A stretch of DNA of 64,000 nucleotides. Source: Agromyces mediolanus (GTDB lineage Bacteria > Actinomycetota > Actinomycetes > Actinomycetales > Microbacteriaceae). The position numbers were made by a program, and so were the translations under genes. The stretch is taken from positions 62,001 through 126,000 of the forward strand of contig NZ_JAMBNX010000003.1 in the NCBI RefSeq assembly GCF_023715325.1, written 5' to 3'. Under the pieces are notes generated by a model. That model saw only the letters and a program-made list of their open reading frames with translations, searched no databases and was not told where the DNA came from. Positions 42,382 to 52,133 of this stretch are shown here, piece by piece; the first letter of the stretch is position 1; each line of letters starts with the position of its first letter.

Positions 42382-43008
42382 ATGCCCGACTCCGCTCGCC
42401 GCACGCGCCCGTTCGGCCTCGCCGTCTTCCTGCTCATCGCCGGCGCCCTCGGGCTCCTCGCCGCCTGGGAGCTCTCGGTCGAGAAGGTGCTCACCCTCAT
42501 CGACCCGGCGCACGTGCCGAACTGCAATGTCGGCGTGCTGGTCGGCTGCGCGACGAACCTCGAATCCTGGCAGGGCTCCGTGTTCGGGTTCCCGAACCCC
42601 TTCATCGGGGTAGCCGCGTGGCCGGTCGTCATCACGATCGCCGTCGGCATCCTTGCCGGGGCCCGCTTCGCGCGCTGGTTCTGGGTCGGGCTCAACGTCG
42701 GCGTCGCCGGCGCGCTCGTCTTCGTCGGCTGGCTCATCTTCCAGAGCATCTACGTGCTCGACGTGCTCTGCCCGTGGTGCATGCTCACCTGGGCGGTGAC
42801 GATCCCGACCTTCTGGGTGGTGACGCTGCACAACCTCCGCGAGGGGAACCTCCCGGGCTCGGCCCGGGTGAAGCGCCTCGCCGCCGCGTGGTTCGGCTGG
42901 ATCCCGCTCATCACGGTCGTCTGCTACGCGATCGTCATCTTCCTCGCGCAGGTGCAGATGGACGCCATCCCGCGCGTCCTCCTCGACCTGCAGAACTTCT
43001 TCCGCTGA
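42382..43008 (+). CDS. Vitamin K epoxide reductase (VKOR) family protein
   Basis: 208 residues with about five TM helices. The active-site CPWC is in LDVLCPWCMLTW near 132, and the loop cysteines that shuttle electrons are in NCNVGVLVGC near 43-52. Bacterial VKORs reoxidise periplasmic DsbA-like thiol oxidases using quinones and replace DsbB. No DsbA partner gene is adjacent. A TGTCAGAATACGTCC stretch just before the ATG suggests a nearly leaderless transcript. Confidence 0.92.
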   Translation: MPDSARRTRPFGLAVFLLIAGALGLLAAWELSVEKVLTLIDPAHVPNCNVGVLVGCATNLESWQGSVFGFPNPFIGVAAWPVVITIAVGILAGARFARWFWVGLNVGVAGALVFVGWLIFQSIYVLDVLCPWCMLTWAVTIPTFWVVTLHNLREGNLPGSARVKRLAAAWFGWIPLITVVCYAIVIFLAQVQMDAIPRVLLDLQNFFR

Positions 43009-43029
43009 GCCGGGCCCACCCGCGAGCGC

Positions 43030-43068
43030 CGAACGGCGGGGCGACGATCATCGTCGCCCCGCCGTTCG
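43030..43068. terminator. Very stable bidirectional terminator between VKOR and ndk genes
   Basis: A perfect 19-bp inverted repeat around a single central base, lying between convergent genes. In RNA the loop would open to about three bases. Confidence 0.88.
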
Positions 43069-43083
43069 CGTCGGCCTGAACGC

Positions 43084-43506
43084 TCAGCCGAACCAGAGGG
43101 CGAGCTCGCGCTCCGCCGACTCGACCGAGTCGGAGCCGTGCACGAGGTTCTGCTGCACCTTCAGGCCCCAGTCGCGGCCGAAGTCGCCCCGGATGGTGCC
43201 GGGCGCGGCCGTCGTCGGGTCGGTGGTGCCGGCGAGCGAGCGGAAGCCTTCGATCACGCGGTTCCCGGCGATGCGGAACGCGACGGTCGGGCCCGACTGC
43301 ATGAACTCGATGAGCGGCTCGTAGAACGGCTTGCCCTCGTGCTCCTCGTAGTGCTTCGCGAGGAGTTCGCGGTCGGCCTGGACGAGGCGGAGGTCGACGA
43401 GCGAGTACCCCTTGGCCTCGATGCGACGGAGGATCTCGCCCGTGAGGTTGCGGGCGACCCCGTCCGGCTTCACCAGCACGAGGGTCTCTTCGACGACGGT
43501 GGTCAT
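43084..43506 (-). CDS. ndk: Nucleoside-diphosphate kinase
   Basis: 140 residues with LVLVKPDGVARNL near 9 and the active-site His in NLVHGSDSVESAERELALWF near 117. It balances nucleoside triphosphate pools by moving phosphate through that His. The ATG at 43506 (MTTVVEET) overlaps the stop of the DUF4233 gene by four bases. The ndk–DUF4233–folC–ileS order is common in actinobacteria. Confidence 0.96.
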   Translation of the reverse strand: MTTVVEETLVLVKPDGVARNLTGEILRRIEAKGYSLVDLRLVQADRELLAKHYEEHEGKPFYEPLIEFMQSGPTVAFRIAGNRVIEGFRSLAGTTDPTTAAPGTIRGDFGRDWGLKVQQNLVHGSDSVESAERELALWFG

Positions 43507-43877
43507 TCTTGTTCCTTCCCGGCGGCGTAGGCCGCACGTTCCCGGTCGATCCGTGCCCCGGTGACCATGCAGTACCACCACATGCCGCCGAAGAGCGCAC
43601 CGACGAAGTACATCGCCGGGTTCACGAGCCCGGCGAGGACGATGAGGACCTGGATGGCCCAGCCGAGTCCGTAGCCCCAGCCGAAGCGGAGGCCGCCGAT
43701 CGCGGCGACGAGACCGACGAGGATGACCCCGCCGGTGACGAGGGCGGCCCAGGCGGGCAGCCCGAAGGGACCGCCCTCCGGCGGCGTGAGGCCCCAGAGC
43801 ACGAGGGCGGCGAGGAACACGACGATCGTCTCGAATCCGAGCACGATCGAGCCGAGACTTCTGCGCACCGAGTTCAC
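43503..43877 (-). CDS. DUF4233 membrane protein
   Basis: 124 residues. Hydrophobic segments lie at about 10-30, 41-61 and 68-95, and a WWYCMVTGARIDRE motif near 100 is typical of DUF4233. The family is almost always next to folC in actinobacteria, but no function is known. I chose the GTG at 43877, in a GTGA overlap with the folC stop. Confidence 0.85.
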   Translation of the reverse strand: MNSVRRSLGSIVLGFETIVVFLAALVLWGLTPPEGGPFGLPAWAALVTGGVILVGLVAAIGGLRFGWGYGLGWAIQVLIVLAGLVNPAMYFVGALFGGMWWYCMVTGARIDRERAAYAAGKEQE

Positions 43878-45250
43878 GCCGCCCACCCCCGGTCCTCGGC
43901 GATCGCCATGGCCTGGCCGACGAGCACGATCGAGCCGGCGACGAGCACAGCGCGGCGCTCGTCCTCGGCCGCCCACTCGCGGGCGAGATCGAGTGCGTCG
44001 TCGAGCCGGGGCGCGAGCTGCACGCGCTCGGGGCCGACGGCGCCGGCCACGACGGCAGCGAGCTCTTCGGCGGGCTGCGCCCGGTCGGAGTCCGGCTGGG
44101 TCACGATGAACCCGGCGCCGCTCGCACCCAGCTCCCGCGCGATGCCCGCGGCGTCCTTGTCGCCGAGGACCCCGAAGACCACGACCAGTTCGTCGAAGTC
44201 GAAGGATTCGGTGAGGGCCGAGACGAGGGCGTTCGCACCGTGCGGATTGTGCGCGGCGTCGACGAGGATCGTCGGCTGCTGGCCGATGCGCTGCAGCCGG
44301 CCCGGAGACGTGGCCGCGGCGAGTCCGTCGCGGAGCGCCTCCTCGGAGAGCCCCGTCGAACCCCCGCCGAGGAACGCCTCGACGGCGGCGATGGCCACCG
44401 CCGCGTTCTGAGCCTGGTGCGCCCCGAAGAGCGGCAGGACGAGATCGCGGTACTCCCCCGCGAGCCCGCGCACCGAGACGAGCTGTCCGCCGACGGCCGG
44501 CCGGCGCTCGAGCACGGCGAAGGCCTCGCCTTCCACGGCGAGGCTCGACTCGGTGAGCTCCGCGGCACGGCGGAGCTCGGCGAGCGCCTCCGGCTGCTGC
44601 GCGGCCGACACGACGGAGGCGGCAGGCTTGATGATGCCCGCCTTCGTCCGCGCGATCTCGGCCACGGTCCCACCGAGCTTCGACTGGTGGTCGAGGTCGA
44701 TCGGGGTGATCACGGCGACCTGGCCGTCGGCGACGTTCGTGGAGTCCCACTCGCCGCCCATGCCGACCTCGAGGACCACGACATCCACCGGGGCATCCGC
44801 GAAGCAGGCGAACGCCAGCACCGTCATCGTCTCGAAGAAGGTCAGTGGCGGCTCGCCGGCGCCCTCGAGTTCGGCGTCGACGATCGCGAGGTAGGGCTCG
44901 ATCTCGCTCCAGTTGCGTGCGATCGCCTCGTCGGCGATCGGTTCACCGTCGATCAGGATGCGTTCGGTGAAGCGCTCCAGGTGCGGGCTCGTGAGCATGC
45001 CGGTGCGGAGCCCGTAGGCGCCCAGGATGCTCGCGATCATGCGGCTCGTGGAGGTCTTGCCGTTCGTGCCCGTGAGGTGGATGACCGGTGCCGCGCGGTG
45101 CGGGTCGCCGAGGAGCTCGACGGCGCGGCGGGTCGCCCCGAGCCGGCGCTCGGGCGCCGCCTCGCCGACGCGTTCGAGCAGCGCCGCGTACACGGCGTCG
45201 GCCGCGTCCCGCGCCTCCTCGTCGAAGTCGCCCTCGTATCCCTCGCTCAT
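43874..45250 (-). CDS. folC: Folylpolyglutamate synthase / dihydrofolate synthase
   Basis: 458 residues with the Mur-ligase-like P-loop [14 protein letters not shown] near 58, GGEWDSTNV near 163, the carbamylated-Lys neighbourhood TKAGIIK near 200 and DAAHNPHGA near 325. It adds glutamate to dihydropteroate and to folates. It overlaps the ileS stop at its start and the DUF4233 start at its end, so all four genes down to ndk form one coupled operon under the ileS T-box and any internal promoters. Confidence 0.95.
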   Translation of the reverse strand: MSEGYEGDFDEEARDAADAVYAALLERVGEAAPERRLGATRRAVELLGDPHRAAPVIHLTGTNGKTSTSRMIASILGAYGLRTGMLTSPHLERFTERILIDGEPIADEAIARNWSEIEPYLAIVDAELEGAGEPPLTFFETMTVLAFACFADAPVDVVVLEVGMGGEWDSTNVADGQVAVITPIDLDHQSKLGGTVAEIARTKAGIIKPAASVVSAAQQPEALAELRRAAELTESSLAVEGEAFAVLERRPAVGGQLVSVRGLAGEYRDLVLPLFGAHQAQNAAVAIAAVEAFLGGGSTGLSEEALRDGLAAATSPGRLQRIGQQPTILVDAAHNPHGANALVSALTESFDFDELVVVFGVLGDKDAAGIARELGASGAGFIVTQPDSDRAQPAEELAAVVAGAVGPERVQLAPRLDDALDLAREWAAEDERRAVLVAGSIVLVGQAMAIAEDRGWAA

Positions 45251-48200
45251 GCGCGCTCCACTCCGAACTCGACGACGGTGCCGCCGGCGAGCGGCTTGGC
45301 TTCGCTGCCGGCGGGCAGCGGGCGAAGCTCGACCGTCGTCGCGAGCGTCTCGCCGGCGATGAGCTCGAGGTGACGTTCGGCCGCGGCGGTGCCGGCCTCG
45401 TCGAGGCGGAGCTCCAGCCGGATGCGGTCGCCGACGTCGAGGCCGGCGGCCTTCCTGGCGTCCTGCACGGCGCGGACGAGGTCTCGGGCGGCGCCCTCCG
45501 CCTCGAGCTCGGGCGTGACGGCGGTGTCGAGCATCACGAAGCCGCCGTCGCCGACGAGCCCGAGGGCCGTCTCGCCGTCTGCGCTGCCGCCGGCTTCGAG
45601 CACGAGCTCGTACTCCCCCGGCTCGAGCGCGATGCCGCCGGCGACGACGCCCTCGGCCGTGACCGACCAGTCGCCGCCGCGGGCGGCCTGGATCGCCTGC
45701 TGCACCTGCTTGCCGAGGCGCGGACCGGCGGCGCGCGCGTTCACGGTGAGCCGCTTCTCGATGCCGAAGGACTCGGCGCTCTCAGGCGCGAGCGCGACGA
45801 TCTCGACGGCCTTGACGTTCAGCTCGTCGCGCAGGATCGCTTCGAACGGCGCGAGCGCCGCGGCATCCGCCGTGACCACGGTGAGCTTCGCGAGCGGCAG
45901 CCGCACCCGGCGGCCGGCCTGCTTGCGCAGCGCGAGCGCGACGCCCGTGACCTCGCGGACCGCGTCCATCGCGGCGACGAGGTCGGGATCGGCCGGGAAC
46001 TCCTCGGCCTCGGGCCAGTCGGCCAGGTGCACGCTGCGGCCGCCGGTGAGGTCCTTCCAGATCCGCTCGCTGACGAGCGGGAGGAGGGGCGCAGTGAGTC
46101 GGGTGAGCGTCTCCAGCACGGTCGACAGCGTGTCGAACGCCTCGGCGCCCCCGCCGTCCGCGTCGACGCCGGACCAGAACCGGTCGCGCGAGCGGCGCAC
46201 GTACCAGTTCGTGAGCACGTCGCCGAAGTCGCGCAGCTTCTGCGCCGCGAGCGGCGAGTCGAAGGCCTCGAGGTCGGCCGTGACCGCCTCGACGAGGTCG
46301 CGCAGCTTCGCGAGGAGGTAGCGGTCGAGCACATCGCTCGACGCGGTCGAGCGGGATGCCTCGTAGCCGCCCTCACGCGCAGTGTTGGCGTACAGCGAGA
46401 AGAAGTACCAGGTGCTCCAGAGCGGCAGCATCAGCTGGCGGACGCCCTCGCGGATGCCCTCCTCCGTGACGACGAGGTTCCCGCCGCGCAGCACGGAGCT
46501 CGACATCAGGAACCAGCGCATCGCGTCGGAGCCGTCGCGGTCGAAGACCTCGTTCACGTCGGGGTAGTTGCGCAGCGACTTCGACATCTTCTGCCCGTCG
46601 CTGCCGAGCACGATCCCGTGGCTCACTACGTTGCGGTACGCGGGACGGTCGAAGAGCGCGGTCGAGAGCACGTGCATGACGTAGAACCAGCCGCGGGTCT
46701 GCCCGATGTACTCGACGATGAAGTCGGCCGGGTGGTGCGTGTCGAACCACTCGCGGTTCTCGAACGGGTAGTGCACCTGGGCGAAGGGCATCGAGCCGGA
46801 GTCGAACCAGACGTCGAGCACGTCGGGGATGCGCCGCATCGTGCTCCGCCCCGTCGGGTCGTCGGGGTTCGGCCGGGTGAGCTCGTCGATGTACGGCCGG
46901 TGCAGATCGGGCTCGCCCGCCGCGTTCGTCGGCAGGCGGCCGAAGTCGCGCTCCATCTCCTCCAGCGAGCCGTACACGTCGGTGCGTGGGTACGCGGGGT
47001 CGTCGCTCTTCCACACGGGGATCGGCGAACCGAAGTACCGGTTGCGGCTGACCGACCAGTCGCGCGCGCCGGCGACCCACTTGCCGAACTGCCCGTCCTT
47101 CACGTTCTCGGGCACCCAGGTGATCTCCTGGTTGAGCTCGCCCATGCGGTCGCGGAACTCGGGCACGCGGATGAACCAGCTCGAGACGGCCTTGTAGATG
47201 AGCGGGTTCCGGCAGCGCCAGCAGTGCGGGTACGAGTGCTCGTAGCTCGCCTGGCGGAGCAGCCGCCCCTCGGCCTTCAGGAGCTGCGTGAGCGGCTTGT
47301 TCGCGTCGCTCCAGAGCTGCCCGGCGACGTCGCTCACTTCCGGAAGGAAGCGCCCGGCGTCGTCGAGGGAGATGACCACCGGGATGCCGGCGGCCTCGCA
47401 GACCTTCTGGTCCTCCTCGCCGTACGCGGGCGCCTGGTGGACGATGCCCGTGCCGTCCTCGGTCGTGACGTAGTCGGCGACGAGGATCTGCCACGCGTGT
47501 TCCAGCCCCCAGGCCTCGACGTCGGCGTAGTAGTCGAAGAGCCGGTCGTAGCTGATGCCCTCGAGCTCGGCACCGCGCACGGTGCGGCTCACTGCGGCCC
47601 TGGCCTCCTCCGCACTCTCGTAGCCGAGCTCCTTCGCGTAGTTGCCGACGAGGTCGACCGCGATCAGGTACTCGCCGCCGAGCACCTCGGGCGCCGGGGC
47701 GGCACCCTCGGCGGCCTCGCGCAGCACGGTGGCGTCGGGCGTGCCGGCGGGGCCGGCGGGCACCACGGCGTACTCGATGTCGGGGCCGACCGCGAGCGCG
47801 AAGTTCGTCGGCAGCGTCCACGGCGTGGTGGTCCAGGCGAGGGCGCGCACGGCGGTGAGCCCGAGCGCCTCGGCCTTCGCGCCCGTGAGCGGGAAGGTGA
47901 CCGTCACGGTCTGGTCCTGGCGCATCTTGTAGACGTCGTCGTCCATGCGCAGCTCGTGGTTGGAGAGCGGCGTCTGGTCGCGCCAGCAGTACGGCAGCAC
48001 GCGGTAGCCCTCGTAGGCGAGCCCCTTGTCGTGCAGCGTTTTGAACGCCCACACCACGGACTCCATGAAGCCGGTGTCGAGGGTCTTGTAGTCGTGCTCG
48101 AAGTCGACCCAACGGGCCTGCCGGGTGACGTACTCCTCCCACTCCTTCGTGTAGCGGAGCACCGAGGAGCGCGCGGCCTCGTTGAAGGCCGCGATGCCCA

Positions 48201-48552
48201 TCTCCTCGATCTGGCTCTTGTCGGTGATGCCGAGCTGACGCTCGGCCTCGAGCTCGGCGGGCAGGCCGTGCGTGTCCCAGCCGAAGCGGCGGTGCACTTG
48301 CTTGCCGCGCATCGTCTGGAAGCGCGGGAACACGTCCTTCGCGTAGCCGGTGAGGAGGTGGCCGTAGTGCGGCAGGCCGTTCGCGAACGGCGGGCCGTCG
48401 TAGAAGACCCACTCGGGGGCGCCCTCACGCTCGTCGATCGAGGCCTGGAAGGTGCGGTCGGCCTTCCAGAAGGCGAGCACCTCCTGCTCGACCGCCGGGA
48501 ACGACGGCGACGGCGTGACGGATGACTCGGGGTCCTGACCCTTGGGGTACAA
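45247..48552 (-). CDS. ileS: Isoleucyl-tRNA synthetase, long eukaryote-like type
   Basis: 1101 residues. The HIGH-type motif GLPHYGHLL lies near 53-61, the editing CP1 domain about 180-400, KMSKS near 610, and an anticodon-binding region beyond 680. It belongs to the long form (IleS2 type), which is often less sensitive to mupirocin. The frame is open to 48609, but that part is the T-box. I chose the TTG at 48552, preceded by GCAGGAG and followed by [10 protein letters not shown], which matches the family start. It heads the ileS–folC–DUF4233–ndk operon. Confidence 0.95.
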   Translation of the reverse strand: MYPKGQDPESSVTPSPSFPAVEQEVLAFWKADRTFQASIDEREGAPEWVFYDGPPFANGLPHYGHLLTGYAKDVFPRFQTMRGKQVHRRFGWDTHGLPAELEAERQLGITDKSQIEEMGIAAFNEAARSSVLRYTKEWEEYVTRQARWVDFEHDYKTLDTGFMESVVWAFKTLHDKGLAYEGYRVLPYCWRDQTPLSNHELRMDDDVYKMRQDQTVTVTFPLTGAKAEALGLTAVRALAWTTTPWTLPTNFALAVGPDIEYAVVPAGPAGTPDATVLREAAEGAAPAPEVLGGEYLIAVDLVGNYAKELGYESAEEARAAVSRTVRGAELEGISYDRLFDYYADVEAWGLEHAWQILVADYVTTEDGTGIVHQAPAYGEEDQKVCEAAGIPVVISLDDAGRFLPEVSDVAGQLWSDANKPLTQLLKAEGRLLRQASYEHSYPHCWRCRNPLIYKAVSSWFIRVPEFRDRMGELNQEITWVPENVKDGQFGKWVAGARDWSVSRNRYFGSPIPVWKSDDPAYPRTDVYGSLEEMERDFGRLPTNAAGEPDLHRPYIDELTRPNPDDPTGRSTMRRIPDVLDVWFDSGSMPFAQVHYPFENREWFDTHHPADFIVEYIGQTRGWFYVMHVLSTALFDRPAYRNVVSHGIVLGSDGQKMSKSLRNYPDVNEVFDRDGSDAMRWFLMSSSVLRGGNLVVTEEGIREGVRQLMLPLWSTWYFFSLYANTAREGGYEASRSTASSDVLDRYLLAKLRDLVEAVTADLEAFDSPLAAQKLRDFGDVLTNWYVRRSRDRFWSGVDADGGGAEAFDTLSTVLETLTRLTAPLLPLVSERIWKDLTGGRSVHLADWPEAEEFPADPDLVAAMDAVREVTGVALALRKQAGRRVRLPLAKLTVVTADAAALAPFEAILRDELNVKAVEIVALAPESAESFGIEKRLTVNARAAGPRLGKQVQQAIQAARGGDWSVTAEGVVAGGIALEPGEYELVLEAGGSADGETALGLVGDGGFVMLDTAVTPELEAEGAARDLVRAVQDARKAAGLDVGDRIRLELRLDEAGTAAAERHLELIAGETLATTVELRPLPAGSEAKPLAGGTVVEFGVERA

Positions 48553-48760
48553 CGCTCGCTCCTGCAGTGATCTCCTGGTCACGAGGACGGCGCGTTCCTC
48601 GAACGCCACCGCGGTACCACCCCGCTTGCCGCACCCGCCGTGGGTGCGACCGCTCGCTCTTCAGCTGTGACGGGCTGGTCCCGTCCGGTTCTACTGACCG
48701 TGGGCGGGCCCGCGGCGTTCTTCCGGAGACTCCCCGGTGATGGCCGGATCGCAGTCGTTG
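48553..48760 (-). ncRNA. T-box leader (isoleucine) with ultrashort Stem I
   Basis: On the minus strand, a short Stem I contains CCGGCC-ATC-ACCGG, with ATC (Ile specifier codon) at 48741-48739, followed by GGAAGAACG. The T-box core GGGGTGGTACCGCGG is at 48623-48609 and its TGGT pairs with the tRNA ACCA end. Downstream, CCTCG can pair with the CGAG next to the ribosome-binding site, and no T-run terminator exists before the start codon. That is the translational actinobacterial T-box known from Mycobacterium and Nocardia ileS: uncharged tRNA-Ile should free the ribosome-binding site. Confidence 0.93.
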
Positions 48761-48768
48761 CGTCGAGT

Positions 48769-49443
48769 CTACCGGGTCGCGGGCGGGGCCGCGTCGAGGA
48801 CGGGGGCGTACCCCCGGGACACGGGTTCGACCGCCGTGCGGACGGCGTCGACGAGCGCGCCGCGCTCGACGCCGGCGAGCGCCCACCCCGACGCGCCGCT
48901 CACGAGCGCGGCGACGGTCGCGCCGGCTGCGGCGCGCACGAGCGGATCGTTCGGGGTGCGCCCGGCGCGGTCGGCGAGGAACACGCTCAGCTGCTCCGCG
49001 ACGCCGAGGAAGCGCTCGAGGCCGGAGGCCCGGAACTCCGCCTCCGCGCCGATGGTCTCGCGCTGGCTGAGCGCGAGCGGGATGCCGCGGTGCGGGTGCC
49101 GCGCGGCCAGGCCGAGCATCGCCTCGCGGAGGGCGTCGCTCGGGGCGAGCCCCGCCGGCACCTCCTCGAGCACCTCCGGGACCGCGCGCAGGGTGTCGTC
49201 GACGTCGAGCCAGAGCAGATCCGACTTCGTGGCGAAGTAGTTGAAGAAGGTGTTCCGTCCGACGCCGGCGCGCTGGGCGATCTGGTCGATCGTGGTGCGC
49301 GCGTACCCACGCTCGAGGAACAGCTCCCCCGCGGCATCCTCGAGCGTGCGCCGGGACGACGCGCGGGGTCGCCCACCGCGGGCGGAGGCCGCGGCGGCGG
49401 GCCCGCTTCCCCTCGCCGTGCCGGGGGCGCTCGATTTCGTCAT
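48769..49443 (-). CDS. TetR family transcriptional regulator
   Basis: 224 residues. The helix-turn-helix lies at about 32-75 (TLEDAAGELFLERGYARTTI, then VGRNTFFNYFATKSDLL), followed by a ligand-binding domain of about 140 residues. It is divergent from the peptide ABC transporter operon with 73 bp between, so it likely represses that operon; the ligand is unknown. Its TAG stop overlaps the -10 element (TAGACT, 48771-48766) of the ileS leader. I chose the ATG at 49443; the open frame continues over the divergent gene. Confidence 0.87.
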   Translation of the reverse strand: MTKSSAPGTARGSGPAAAASARGGRPRASSRRTLEDAAGELFLERGYARTTIDQIAQRAGVGRNTFFNYFATKSDLLWLDVDDTLRAVPEVLEEVPAGLAPSDALREAMLGLAARHPHRGIPLALSQRETIGAEAEFRASGLERFLGVAEQLSVFLADRAGRTPNDPLVRAAAGATVAALVSGASGWALAGVERGALVDAVRTAVEPVSRGYAPVLDAAPPATR

Positions 49444-49445
49444 AG

Positions 49446-49463
49446 ACTCATTATGGACTGAGT
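49446..49463. promoter_or_regulatory. Candidate TetR operator between the regulator and the ABC operon
   Basis: ACTCA and TGAGT are inverted around an 8-base AT-rich spacer, just upstream of the tetR-type start and about 55 bp before the ABC operon start. Position and dyad form fit a shared operator. Confidence 0.5.
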
Positions 49464-49516
49464 ACCGAAACTCGTCCGACCATTCCCTCGTCCGTCGTTC
49501 AGGAGCCCACTCGCGC

Positions 49517-51184
49517 ATGCCCGCCACCAGCCGACGCCCAGGCGCCCGCGCCGCCGCCAGACTCGCTCTCCCCCTCGCCGCCGTCGCGGCCCTCGCCCTC
49601 GCCGGGTGCACCGCGGCCGACCCGGGCGACGCCTCCTCGACGCCGAAGCCCGGCGGCACCCTCGTCTACGCGACGGGCGACGCGGAGCCGGACTGCCTCG
49701 ACCCGCACGTCGGCGGCAACTACCCGCAGGCCCTCCTCGCCGGTCAGGTGCTCGAGTCGCTCGTCTCGCTCGACGAGGACCGCCAGGTCATCCCCTGGCT
49801 CGCCGAGGCGTGGACGACGAGCGATGACGGCCTGAGCTGGGACTTCACCCTCCGCGACGACATCGTGTTCACGGACGGCACGCCGTTCGACGCTGCAGCG
49901 GTGAAGGCGAACGTCGAGCACCTGCAGGACCCGGCGACCCAGTCCTCGACCGGCTACCTGGCCGTCGGCAAGGTCGCTTCGGTCGAGGTCGTCGACGAGA
50001 CCACAGCGCGCTTCCACCTGACCGCTCCCGACAGCGCGCTGCTCGAGTCGCTCGCCCAGCCGTGGACCGCGATGGAGTCGCCGGCCGGCCTCGCCCGCGG
50101 CATGGAGGAGAACTGCCGGGCGCCGATCGGCTCCGGTCCCTTCGTCGTCGACGCCTGGGTGCCCCAGGACCACGTCTCCCTCGTCCGCAACGAGGACTAT
50201 CGCGGCGGTCCGGCCGACCGCGGCCGGGACGGGGCCGCCTACCTCGAAGCGATCGAGTGGCGGTTCCTCCCGGATGCCGCCTCCCGGTACGCGGCGCTCC
50301 AGGCCGGCCAGGTCGACGTGATCGACAACGCCCAGCCCGACGCGCTCCGCCAGGCGCGCGAAGGCGCGGACGGCCTCGTCGAGATCGATGCTCCGCGCCC
50401 GGGCGCCTCGAACCGGATCGAGCTGAACTCCGGGCAGGCGCCCTTCGACGACGAGCGGGTGCGCGAGGCGTTCATCCGCGCCGTCCAGGTCGACGCCGGC
50501 ATCGACAGCCTCTTCTTCGGCACGGCCGACCGGAGCCACTCGGTGCTCTCCAGCGTCGAGCCGCTCGCCTACTCCGACCCGACCCTGTTCGAGCCGGACC
50601 TCGACGCGGCGAACGCACTCCTCGACGAGGCCGGCTGGTCCGCGAAGGGCGCCGACGGCATCCGCACCAAGGACGGCGCACGCCTCGTGCTGCGCTTCCC
50701 CGTCTCGACGAACCAGTCGATCCCGGCCGAACAGTCGCTGTTCGAGCAGATCCAGGCCACCGCGAAGGAGGCCGGCTTCGAGGTGCAGCTCGAGCCGCTC
50801 GACCTGTCCAGCTGGTACGGCGCGCTGTTCGCCCACGAGTACGAGCTCGTGAGCGCGCCGTACACGAAGATCGGCCCCGACGTGCTGCGCATCCTGTACC
50901 ACAGCGACAGCATCGTTCCGGCGCCGAGCGGCTACTTCGCGAACCTCGCGCAGCTCTCGAACCCCGAGCTCGACGCGCTCCTCACCGAGGCCGCCTCCGC
51001 GTCGGACCCGGCCGAACGTGCCGCCGACTACGAGGCCGCGCAGCGGATCATCCTCGAGGGCTTCTACGCCCTGCCGCTGTACGACCAGCAGAACCAGTAC
51101 CTGCACCGCGATGCGGTGCAGGGCGCCCGGGCGCTGCCGACGGTGTCGACTCCGTGGTTCGCCGACGCCTGGCTCGCCGACTGA
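49517..51184 (+). CDS. ABC transporter substrate-binding lipoprotein, family 5 (peptide/nickel type)
   Basis: 555 residues. The signal ends in the lipobox LAGC with Cys at 31; the family-5 signature region LAEAWTTSDDGLSWDFTLRDDIVF is near 94 (cited in part), and YFANLAQLSNPELDALL is near 475. These proteins bind oligopeptides, dipeptides, nickel chelates or opines. Most specificity determinants cannot be read here. It is the first gene of a four-gene importer operon and its product is anchored outside the membrane. AGGAG lies 11 bases before the ATG, a somewhat long spacing. Confidence 0.88.
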   Translation: MPATSRRPGARAAARLALPLAAVAALALAGCTAADPGDASSTPKPGGTLVYATGDAEPDCLDPHVGGNYPQALLAGQVLESLVSLDEDRQVIPWLAEAWTTSDDGLSWDFTLRDDIVFTDGTPFDAAAVKANVEHLQDPATQSSTGYLAVGKVASVEVVDETTARFHLTAPDSALLESLAQPWTAMESPAGLARGMEENCRAPIGSGPFVVDAWVPQDHVSLVRNEDYRGGPADRGRDGAAYLEAIEWRFLPDAASRYAALQAGQVDVIDNAQPDALRQAREGADGLVEIDAPRPGASNRIELNSGQAPFDDERVREAFIRAVQVDAGIDSLFFGTADRSHSVLSSVEPLAYSDPTLFEPDLDAANALLDEAGWSAKGADGIRTKDGARLVLRFPVSTNQSIPAEQSLFEQIQATAKEAGFEVQLEPLDLSSWYGALFAHEYELVSAPYTKIGPDVLRILYHSDSIVPAPSGYFANLAQLSNPELDALLTEAASASDPAERAADYEAAQRIILEGFYALPLYDQQNQYLHRDAVQGARALPTVSTPWFADAWLAD

Positions 51185-51188
51185 GTCG

Positions 51189-52133
51189 ATGCGGGCTCGC
51201 CGGATCCGCGCGATCGCGCTCCGCCTCGGCGGGGCGCTGTTCGTGCTCTGGGCGGTCGCGACGCTGACCTTCTTCGCGATCCACCTGGTCCCGGGTGATC
51301 CGGCGCAGGCGATCCTCGGCGGGCCCGGATCGCAGGCGCCGCAAGAGACCCTGGACCGGGTGCGTGCCGAGTACGGGCTCGACCAACCGCTCGTCGTGCA
51401 GTACGCGGCGATGCTCGGCCGCCTGCTGACGGGCGACCTCGGCACGTCGTACTCGCTGAAGGCGCCCGTCGCCGAGTTGATCGGCGGGCAGCTGCTCGGC
51501 ACCCTGTCGCTCGCCCTCGCGGCGCTCGTCCTCGCCTGGGTGCTCGCGATCGGCCTCGCCCTCTGGTCGAGCGCGCCCGGTCGCCTCGCCCGCGCGGTGG
51601 CGGGCGCGGTGGAGCTCACCGCGGCGGCGCTCCCCCACTTCTGGCTCGCGACGGTGCTCATCGCCGTCTTCGCGACGGGGCTCGGCTGGCTGCCTCCCGT
51701 CGCGAACGGCAGCCCGAGCGGTCTCGTCCTGCCCGTCGTCACCCTCGCCGTGCCACTCGCGGGGTTCCTCGCACAGCTCATGCGCGAACACCTGCTCGAC
51801 GCGCTCGAGCGCCCGTTCACCGTGTCCGCGCTGGCCCGCGGCGAGACGGCGACCGGGATCCGGCTGCGGCACGCCCTCCGGCATGCCGCACTCCCCGCGG
51901 TGCAGCTGTCGGGCTGGGCCATCGGCTACCTCATCTCGGGCGCCGTCGTCGTGGAGACGATCTTCGCCCGGCCGGGACTCGGGCGCACACTGCTCCGTGC
52001 GACCGAGCTGCGCGATGTGCCGCTCGTCACCGGTGTCGTCCTCGTCGTGGCGCTCGTGTACGTGCTCATGACGGTGCTCACCGATCTCGTGTCCGCGGTC
52101 GCCGACCCGCGGGTCCGGACGGCGGCCGCATGA
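51189..52133 (+). CDS. ABC transporter permease, DppB/OppB type
   Basis: 314 residues. An N-terminal helix with FFAIHLVPGDPAQAILGG near 28 is the DppB signature; about six TM helices follow, and the EAA-like loop is near 205-225 (ARGETATGIRLRHALRHAALP, cited in part). It forms the channel with the next permease. It starts four bases after the binding-protein stop and overlaps the next gene by four bases. Confidence 0.88.
   Translation: MRARRIRAIALRLGGALFVLWAVATLTFFAIHLVPGDPAQAILGGPGSQAPQETLDRVRAEYGLDQPLVVQYAAMLGRLLTGDLGTSYSLKAPVAELIGGQLLGTLSLALAALVLAWVLAIGLALWSSAPGRLARAVAGAVELTAAALPHFWLATVLIAVFATGLGWLPPVANGSPSGLVLPVVTLAVPLAGFLAQLMREHLLDALERPFTVSALARGETATGIRLRHALRHAALPAVQLSGWAIGYLISGAVVVETIFARPGLGRTLLRATELRDVPLVTGVVLVVALVYVLMTVLTDLVSAVADPRVRTAAA

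Noticed and set aside
45088..48525. 1145-residue open frame on the plus strand, antisense to ileS
   Set aside because: It lies wholly opposite a clear ileS gene and its Arg/Gly/Ala-rich translation has no recognisable domain. Long antisense frames are expected at this GC content.
48553..48609. Upstream GTG start of ileS (19 extra residues)
   Set aside because: Those codons are the T-box core and the sequence that pairs with the ribosome-binding site. The family N-terminus begins at the TTG at 48552.
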